Below are positions 58,646-64,000 of a stretch of DNA of 64,000 nt, in pieces. The position numbers and the translations under genes are program-made. Origin of the DNA: Algoriphagus hitonicola (GTDB taxonomy: Bacteria > Bacteroidota > Bacteroidia > Cytophagales > Cyclobacteriaceae); NCBI RefSeq assembly GCF_900113375.1, contig NZ_FOPC01000002.1, positions 1 to 64,000 of the forward strand, in the 5' to 3' direction. Each line of letters starts with the position of its first letter. Positions within the stretch are counted from its first letter, which is position 1. Below the pieces are notes generated by a model that was given only the letters and a program-made list of their open reading frames with translations, was not told where the DNA came from and ran no database searches.

Positions 58646-59776
58646 ATGGAAAACAGTCTCCAGACCGTGATCGAATTCATCAAGTCTCATCCGCACATTG
58701 AAGCACATAAGAAGGAATTCTTGCTGGGAGTATTGAATGGGACAAAAAAAGAACTCGATATCATAACCTTCAAACTGGACCGCACGGAAAAGGTAAAAAG
58801 GACTACTTCAATACTGCTTGAAGAAACAATCGAAGAGTTAGAACAAAAAAGAAAAGCAGTCGAAGAGAGCAACCTGGCCCTTCAAAAATCTCTTGAGGAT
58901 TTAAAAGCCGCCCAGGTCCAATTGATTCAACAAGAAAAACTCGCTTCCCTCGGTCAGCTTACTGCCGGCATCGCCCACGAGATCAAGAACCCGCTGAATT
59001 TTGTGAATAATTTTTCGGAATTGTCTATTGAGTTAATTGAAGAAATCAAAGAAGAAAGAGCCAAGAAACAAGAATCAAGAGATGAGAAACTGGTGGATGA
59101 AATTCTGGAAGATATCAAGGCTAATCTTGAAAAAGTAAATGAACACGGCACACGTGCCAATGGCATTGTCACCTCCATGCTTCAGCATTCCCGAGGTGGA
59201 TCCGGAAAAATGGAACCTACTGACCTCAATGCATTGATCAGTGAATATGTAAATTTATCATTTCATGGCATGCGGGCCGGAAAAAATCCGATTGATGTGG
59301 ATATCGAATTGAGCTTGGATCCTGATTTGGGCAACGTGCCTCTGATCAAGGAGGACTTTACCCGGGTGATTATCAATTTGTGCAATAATGCCTTTGATGC
59401 CTGTGCTGAGCGAAGTCGAAGCGCCTGTGCTGAGCGGAGTCGAAGTGCGAGGGGGAATTCAAAGACGAAAGACCGAAGACCGGAGACCGAAGAAAGCCAG
59501 AATTACGAGGCAAATTATCTCCCTAAATTGATGGTGAAATCAACTTTGCGCGAAGACAAGGTCATGATTACGATCGAAGACAACGGCCCAGGCATCCCCG
59601 ACGAAATCAAAGACAAAATTCTACAGCCTTTTTTCACCACCAAAAAAGGGACAGAGGGAACTGGGCTTGGGCTGAGTATTACGAATGATATTGTCAAAGC
59701 GCATGGGGGTAGCTTGTCACTGGAGACAACACTGGGCAAAGGAACAGTTTTCACGATTCGATTAGAGAAAAAATAA
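58646..59776 (+). CDS. Soluble histidine kinase 4 (no sensory module)
   Basis: The 376-residue kinase has a short N-terminal helical region (FKLDRTEKVKRTTSILLEETIEELEQKRKAVEE) homologous to that of kinase 1, then directly the H-box [17 protein letters not shown] with His111, and the ATPase domain with DNGPGIPDEI and GTEGTGLGLSI. It lacks any input domain, so a separate protein must provide the signal; FIST 3, whose stop abuts its start, is the obvious candidate. Two in-frame 24-bp repeats and an Arg/Glu-rich low-complexity segment (TKDRRPETEES) follow the N-box. Several kinase-core stretches are nearly identical in DNA to kinase 3. Confidence 0.92.
   Translation: MENSLQTVIEFIKSHPHIEAHKKEFLLGVLNGTKKELDIITFKLDRTEKVKRTTSILLEETIEELEQKRKAVEESNLALQKSLEDLKAAQVQLIQQEKLASLGQLTAGIAHEIKNPLNFVNNFSELSIELIEEIKEERAKKQESRDEKLVDEILEDIKANLEKVNEHGTRANGIVTSMLQHSRGGSGKMEPTDLNALISEYVNLSFHGMRAGKNPIDVDIELSLDPDLGNVPLIKEDFTRVIINLCNNAFDACAERSRSACAERSRSARGNSKTKDRRPETEESQNYEANYLPKLMVKSTLREDKVMITIEDNGPGIPDEIKDKILQPFFTTKKGTEGTGLGLSITNDIVKAHGGSLSLETTLGKGTVFTIRLEKK
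59401..59448 (+). repeat. Two 24-bp CTGAGC-type repeats in frame within kinase 4
   Basis: Copies at 59401-59424 and 59425-59448 encode CAERSRSA twice after NNAFDA. They differ from each other at two positions. A purine-rich stretch with recurring GACCGAAGACCGGAGACC follows (about 59461-59495). Confidence 0.9.
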
Positions 59777-59787
59777 AATTGGACAAT

Positions 59788-60057
59788 ATGAAATTAATCC
59801 AACTCGTCTTTGAAAATATTAAATACAAATTTAATACTGTAAAAAGGTATTTTATATATATTTATGACAATCAGAAAGTTGAGATTGGGATAGATCATCC
59901 GCTTTTGACAAAACATTTCCATTTGATCCAAACGACAATAAGACAAAAATTAACACCCCACCACAAACCCAATAATTCTTTTATAAAAACAAAGTACCAA
60001 CGCTATTCATCCAGTCAAATACAGGAATGTGGAGTAGTGATAACTCAGAAAAATTAA
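59788..60057 (+). CDS. Hypothetical 89-residue protein, doubtful
   Basis: An AT-rich frame starts 11 bases after kinase 4. The bases before its ATG (AAAATTGGACAATATG) resemble those before FIST 3 (AAAATTAGACAACATTATG), so it may keep the start region of a lost FIST gene. The protein itself (FNTVKRYFIYIYDNQKVEIG and so on) matches nothing I know, and codon use is AT-rich unlike the neighbours. It could be non-coding. Confidence 0.3.
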   Translation: MKLIQLVFENIKYKFNTVKRYFIYIYDNQKVEIGIDHPLLTKHFHLIQTTIRQKLTPHHKPNNSFIKTKYQRYSSSQIQECGVVITQKN

Positions 60058-60094
60058 ATTTTAAACATAATCCATTTACAAAAACAACCAATTT

Positions 60095-60523
60095 ATGTAC
60101 TTCAAAAAAATCCTGATTTTAGTCCTTTTGGCACCCATTCTCTTCATCTCAAGTCAGAGACCTGACTATCTTATGGAAGGGGAACCTATACCAGCGCAAC
60201 AAGCGGTAGAATACCGACTGGTGGTAAAAGTCATCAATGATGAGTGGAGAGTAGTCTTTGATGGTGATGAAACGAGAAGTGATGTAGTACTCCGAAGAGG
60301 AGACAGAATTAGATGGGTAGTCGAGGGATCTGACGCTTCATTTGCATTTCCCGATACGCGGATATTTGGACTGGAGACGCGAGATATTAAGGATGGAAAT
60401 CCACTCGTGATGGCTGTATCGGCAAATGCTCCTGAAGGAACCTATGCCTATTCGGTATTTATCCATGAGGCGATGACTTACGCCCGAGGACAATCTCCTC
60501 CACGAATAATTATTACAGAATAA
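60095..60523 (+). CDS. Exported small beta protein, possibly cupredoxin-like
   Basis: The 142-residue product has an N-terminal hydrophobic signal (ILILVLLAPILFISSQ). The mature part is beta-rich: YRLVVKVINDEWRVVFDGDE, SDVVLRRGDRIRWVVEGSDASFAFPD and APEGTYAYSVFIHEAMTYARGQSPPRIII. The order LRRGDRIRW ... GTYAYSVF resembles plastocyanin-like (cupredoxin) domains, but the copper Cys-His-Met set is not complete, so it would be a metal-free relative. It lies between two kinases of the array on the same strand and could be a periplasmic partner of the following propeller kinase. Function unknown. Confidence 0.65.
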   Translation: MYFKKILILVLLAPILFISSQRPDYLMEGEPIPAQQAVEYRLVVKVINDEWRVVFDGDETRSDVVLRRGDRIRWVVEGSDASFAFPDTRIFGLETRDIKDGNPLVMAVSANAPEGTYAYSVFIHEAMTYARGQSPPRIIITE

Positions 60524-60528
60524 TCAAA

Positions 60529-60565
60529 AGAACTATCCGGCAAGTGGGCCTTGCTGGATAGTTCT
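60529..60565 (+). terminator. Strong hairpin after the cupredoxin-like gene
   Basis: A 16-pair stem (AGAACTATCC with GGATAGTTCT, extended by GGCAAG/CTTGCT with one G-U pair) and a 5-nt loop lies 5 bases past the stop. There is no immediate T-run, but it probably ends or attenuates the transcript before kinase 5. Confidence 0.7.
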
Positions 60566-60647
60566 AAAACCTCAGCCTTTGATCTCTTTTCATTTATTTA
60601 AACTGTACAGGTCAGCAAAAATTTTCCTGTAATTCAAATTGTAAAAT

Positions 60648-63600
60648 ATGTTTGCTGTAAGAAATCCGAATAGATATTGGTTCAAGGCATACCCGATCAA
60701 TTTCAAGCCCTCTACGTTGGTCATTTTTAGCTTTCTGGTATTTTTTGCAGCTTGTCAAGGTGCTATTGAGCAAGCTAGTGTAAGTAATATTGAGCCGACT
60801 CATACGCTTTTGCCAACTACCATTTTTCTGGATAGCCTCAGCGACAGCATTCAACCCATTAAAAAATTCATTTCTGAATATAAGCCCCCGCTCACAAAAT
60901 TTATCCCCCATCATTTGGGAGAGACTGGGGATATCAATCAATCTTTATTGGTTCATCCAAAACCTATCCATCGACCTATCCTCAAAAATAATAATGAGCC
61001 TGTTTTAGATCGGGCAGGCAATTACTATTATTTAGGAGATGGGGGTATTTCCCATTTTACCACACTTACATCCGACGATGGCCTCGCACTCGACAACATA
61101 ACATCTTCGCTTCTGGACCAATCGGGAAATCTGTGGTTTGGAACCTGGGGAGCAGGAATTTCAAAATTTGACGGAACCTCCTTTACCAATTTTTCAACTG
61201 CTCACGGACTGAGTAACAATCTTGTTCACTGTCTTGCTGAAGATTTGAATGGAAACTTATGGATAGGTACAGAAGGAGGAGGTATTTCGATTTATGATGG
61301 ATATTCTTTTACGACCTTATCCCAATCTGATGGACTCGTCAATGACGTAATCTATGGAATCTACCATGATAGTAAGGGGAATACGTGGATAGCTGGCGGA
61401 AACAAAGGCGCTACCAAGTTTGACGGTGAAAGCTTTACTTCGTTCAACAAAGAAACCGGTCTTTCGGCAAATTCCATTATAAAAATCATTGAAGATAAAC
61501 ACGGATTCATCTGGTTTGGCACAGGGAATAATGGGACGTTTAGATTTGATGGGAAAGATTTTATCCACTTCACAATAGAAGATGGATTAGCATCAAATAC
61601 TATCCTCAGTATTTCAAAGGATAAAGCGGGTAACCTGTGGTTTGGAACTGATGGGGGAGGAATTTCCAAATATTCGCAGGGGACTAATTTAAATCAGAAG
61701 GGTGAATTTACCAGCTATACCCTTGCTGATGGTCTCGGCAATAATCAGGTTTGGGATATCAAAGAAGACTTACAGGGAAATATATGGCTGGCAACAGGAG
61801 GTGGTGGGGTTTCAAAATTTGATGGAGAAATTTTCACCAACTATACGAGCTCCCAAGGATTGGCCGAAGATGTAGTCTACACGATCACCACTGACAAATC
61901 GGACAATAAATGGATTGGAACTGCCGGAGGTGGTCTGGTGCTTTTCAAAGGAAATGCATTCACCAACTTCACCCCTGATCTTGGGATTGCGCTGAATGGT
62001 GTTTTCGGAATTCAGGAAGATGATAAGGGGAACTTATGGTTTGGCACCAACGGTGAAGGAATTACAAAATATGATGGGAAATCATTCACCAATTTCGGTA
62101 CAGATCAAGGCCTTCCACATCCCCTTGTGATCAGTGTTTTCAAAGACAAGGAAGGCAAGCTATGGATTGGCACTGGTGGCGGTGGACTTACGCTTTACCG
62201 AGAAGGTCTTGATGATAGGTCAACCGCAAGCTTTACTACTTTCAATAAAAGTAATGGAATGGCAAATGACGTGATTTATGCCATTACGGAAGATAGCGAG
62301 GGCAATTTATGGATTGGTACCGGTGGAGGTGGATTGGTCAAGTTTGACTGGAATATTACTCCCAATCTTGAAGCAGGATTTACAAATTATACCACCGACC
62401 AGGGCTTGGCTTCCAATCAGGTTTATAGCCTGTTAGAGGACCGCAATGGCAAGCTCTGGATAGGCACCGGAGGTGGAGGTGTTTCCAGATTCGATGGAAA
62501 ATCATTTACAAATTTTACCACTGCACAGGGACTCGCTAATGATATTATTTGGAGTATTTTGGAGGATAGAAGGGGTAATTTATGGTTTGCAAGCCAAGGA
62601 GGCGGAGTATCCAAGTTTGATGGGAATTCCTTCAGCAGTTTTACCACCCGTGAGGGTTTGGGTGATGATACAGTTTATGATCTTTTGGAAGATATGGACG
62701 GCAATATCTTTATAGGAACTAATAAAGGTTATACAGTGATCCCTGCCGGATTTACTTCTACTCCATTTGATGAATTGAGGGATAATCTGGAATACTACAA
62801 CACCACAAACGGGTATCCGGTCAAGGATGTCAACAAGGGGATTTATCAAGATAGCCAAGGAAATATATGGGCTGGCAATGGGAGCGATAAAACAGGTTTG
62901 GTGAAAATGAGGTACCAAAGCTTGAGAAAGAAAAAAGTAAAGCCAATCGTACGAATCAAAAATATAACCATCAATGAAAACCCTGTCAGCTGGTTGTCCC
63001 TGAAAGACAGTTCTGATAGAGATAGTTCGATTCAATATCCAAAAAACCTTTATTTCACCGCAGATGAGGTGAGGGTATTTGGTAGAAGGTTAGGCTACGA
63101 AGAAAGAGAGTCCAAAAAGAAAGAATTTTCCAACATCCAGTTTTCAGATGTCAATAGATTTGAGAATTTCCCAAACAAGCTTACCCTTCCCTATTCTCAA
63201 AATCAAATCACAATAGATTTTGGGACGGACGAACTCGTCAGACCCGGACTGATGGAATACCGCTACATCTTGGAAGGATACAATACCAGCTGGAGTCCTG
63301 TCATCAGAAAAAGCGATGCGACGTTTGGCAATATAAGGGAAGGTGAGTACGTCTTTCGGGTAATATCAAGGTTTACAGGTCCTTCCGAAGGTGAAGGAAA
63401 AGAATGGTCCGATGAAGCGGTGTATCGGTTTACAGTACTTCCTCCATTACACAGAACATGGTGGGCTTATTTGATCTACGTCATTATTCTCCTGTTCGGA
63501 ATCAAGAGAGTCCATGTTTTTCAAAAAAGCAGTGCCCTCCGAAAAGAAAGAGAACGGATTCAACAAAAAGAATTGGATCAGGCTAAGGAAATTGAAAAGG

Positions 63601-64000
63601 CTTATAGGGAATTAAAGGCTGCCCAAGCCCAACTCATCCAGTCCGAAAAGATGGCGTCCCTTGGTGAGCTTACCGCTGGAATTGCACATGAAATCCAGAA
63701 TCCGCTGAATTTTGTGAATAACTTCTCAGAGTTGAATAAAGATCTGATTCAGGAGATAGAGGAGGAAAGAGCCAAGAATCAAGAAGAAAGAGATGAGATT
63801 CTCATCAATGAAATATTAAAAGACATTAAAGAAAACGAATCCAAAATTAACCACCACGGTAAACGTGCCGATTCCATTGTAAAAGGAATGTTGCAGCATT
63901 CCAGATCAGGTTCGGGTGAAAAAGTCCCAACCAATATCAATACCCTTGCGGATGAATACCTGCGCCTGTCTTACCATGGGATGCGGGCAAAGGACAAATC
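60648..64000 (+). CDS. Two-component regulator propeller histidine kinase 5 (runs off the window)
   Basis: From the ATG at 60648 an open frame of 1117 codons reaches the window end without a stop. A hydrophobic segment with lipobox-like FLVFFAAC (Cys36) starts it. About 14 Reg_prop repeats of roughly 41 residues follow from residue 160 (GNLWFGTWGAGISKFDGTSF, GKLWIGTGGGGVSRFDGKSF and so on), enough for two seven-bladed propellers. Then come a Y_Y_Y domain, a membrane helix (WWAYLIYVIILLFGIK) and the kinase core with [12 protein letters not shown], His1014. The ATPase domain is cut by the window edge. It is a close relative of kinase 2 in the H-box region. Confidence 0.92.
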   Translation, partial: MFAVRNPNRYWFKAYPINFKPSTLVIFSFLVFFAACQGAIEQASVSNIEPTHTLLPTTIFLDSLSDSIQPIKKFISEYKPPLTKFIPHHLGETGDINQSLLVHPKPIHRPILKNNNEPVLDRAGNYYYLGDGGISHFTTLTSDDGLALDNITSSLLDQSGNLWFGTWGAGISKFDGTSFTNFSTAHGLSNNLVHCLAEDLNGNLWIGTEGGGISIYDGYSFTTLSQSDGLVNDVIYGIYHDSKGNTWIAGGNKGATKFDGESFTSFNKETGLSANSIIKIIEDKHGFIWFGTGNNGTFRFDGKDFIHFTIEDGLASNTILSISKDKAGNLWFGTDGGGISKYSQGTNLNQKGEFTSYTLADGLGNNQVWDIKEDLQGNIWLATGGGGVSKFDGEIFTNYTSSQGLAEDVVYTITTDKSDNKWIGTAGGGLVLFKGNAFTNFTPDLGIALNGVFGIQEDDKGNLWFGTNGEGITKYDGKSFTNFGTDQGLPHPLVISVFKDKEGKLWIGTGGGGLTLYREGLDDRSTASFTTFNKSNGMANDVIYAITEDSEGNLWIGTGGGGLVKFDWNITPNLEAGFTNYTTDQGLASNQVYSLLEDRNGKLWIGTGGGGVSRFDGKSFTNFTTAQGLANDIIWSILEDRRGNLWFASQGGGVSKFDGNSFSSFTTREGLGDDTVYDLLEDMDGNIFIGTNKGYTVIPAGFTSTPFDELRDNLEYYNTTNGYPVKDVNKGIYQDSQGNIWAGNGSDKTGLVKMRYQSLRKKKVKPIVRIKNITINENPVSWLSLKDSSDRDSSIQYPKNLYFTADEVRVFGRRLGYEERESKKKEFSNIQFSDVNRFENFPNKLTLPYSQNQITIDFGTDELVRPGLMEYRYILEGYNTSWSPVIRKSDATFGNIREGEYVFRVISRFTGPSEGEGKEWSDEAVYRFTVLPPLHRTWWAYLIYVIILLFGIKRVHVFQKSSALRKERERIQQKELDQAKEIEKAYRELKAAQAQLIQSEKMASLGELTAGIAHEIQNPLNFVNNFSELNKDLIQEIEEERAKNQEERDEILINEILKDIKENESKINHHGKRADSIVKGMLQHSRSGSGEKVPTNINTLADEYLRLSYHGMRAKDK

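Overview
The window looks like chromosome of a Bacteroidota bacterium, probably a Cytophagales/Cyclobacteriaceae-type marine or soil organism. This rests on family content: a DUF4290 gene touching murA, dodecin, DUF3500 and DUF2059 proteins, a VF530-type protein, SusE-free lipoprotein-rich periplasmic genes, two-component regulator propeller kinases, TAnnTTTG-type promoter elements, few Shine-Dalgarno sequences, and dispersed CTGAGCGnAGTCGAAG repeats. The genus is inference. No tRNA, rRNA, CRISPR array, transposase or phage gene was seen.

Layout. 1-9.1 kb: end of a possibly secreted protein, a beta-barrel-like protein, a GH13 amylase lipoprotein, dodecin, a GMC oxidoreductase/subunit-3 pair, and several small envelope proteins including an apparently exported Nif3-like protein. 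9.2-12.4 kb: a minus-strand operon of IlvD/Edd dehydratase, SDR dehydrogenase and acetoacetate-decarboxylase-like protein, fitting sugar-acid catabolism. 12.7-19.1 kb: minus-strand housekeeping block with GT61, murA (Cys-to-Asp active site), DUF4290, UvrD helicase and a lipid A acyltransferase. 19.2-21.2 kb: ECF sigma factor, small anti-sigma-like protein, gmk and nadD.

21.2-26.5 kb is the most unusual accessory locus. Two cassettes, each with a structured leader, a short conserved ORF, a secreted six-cysteine mini-protein and a propeller lipoprotein, lie downstream of nadD. A diverged 105-bp copy of the nadD 3' end sits before the second cassette. Its differences from nadD are mainly synonymous, so it probably came from a working nadD of another lineage. 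Between the cassettes are a 6-bladed propeller lipoprotein and a CxxC lipoprotein.

26.5-33 kb: GH15 hydrolase, VOC protein, VF530 protein, metK and a fused trehalose synthase/phosphatase. 33-38 kb: DUF3500 protein, S9 peptidase and NAD-dependent epimerase, with two copies of a 209/210-bp MITE-like element flanked by different perfect 9-bp target duplications.

39.4-64 kb: a very long same-strand array. A ThDP-dependent 2-oxo-acid decarboxylase and a flavin amine/amino-acid oxidase are followed by three FIST proteins of exactly 379 aa and five histidine kinases. One kinase is 2341 aa with ten tandem sensory modules, and two carry periplasmic propellers; the last runs off the window. No response regulator is present. 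Three kinases carry in-frame 24-bp palindromic-repeat insertions at the same point of the ATPase domain. My inference is that the array links oxidative metabolism of an amino acid or amine to FIST-assisted signalling.
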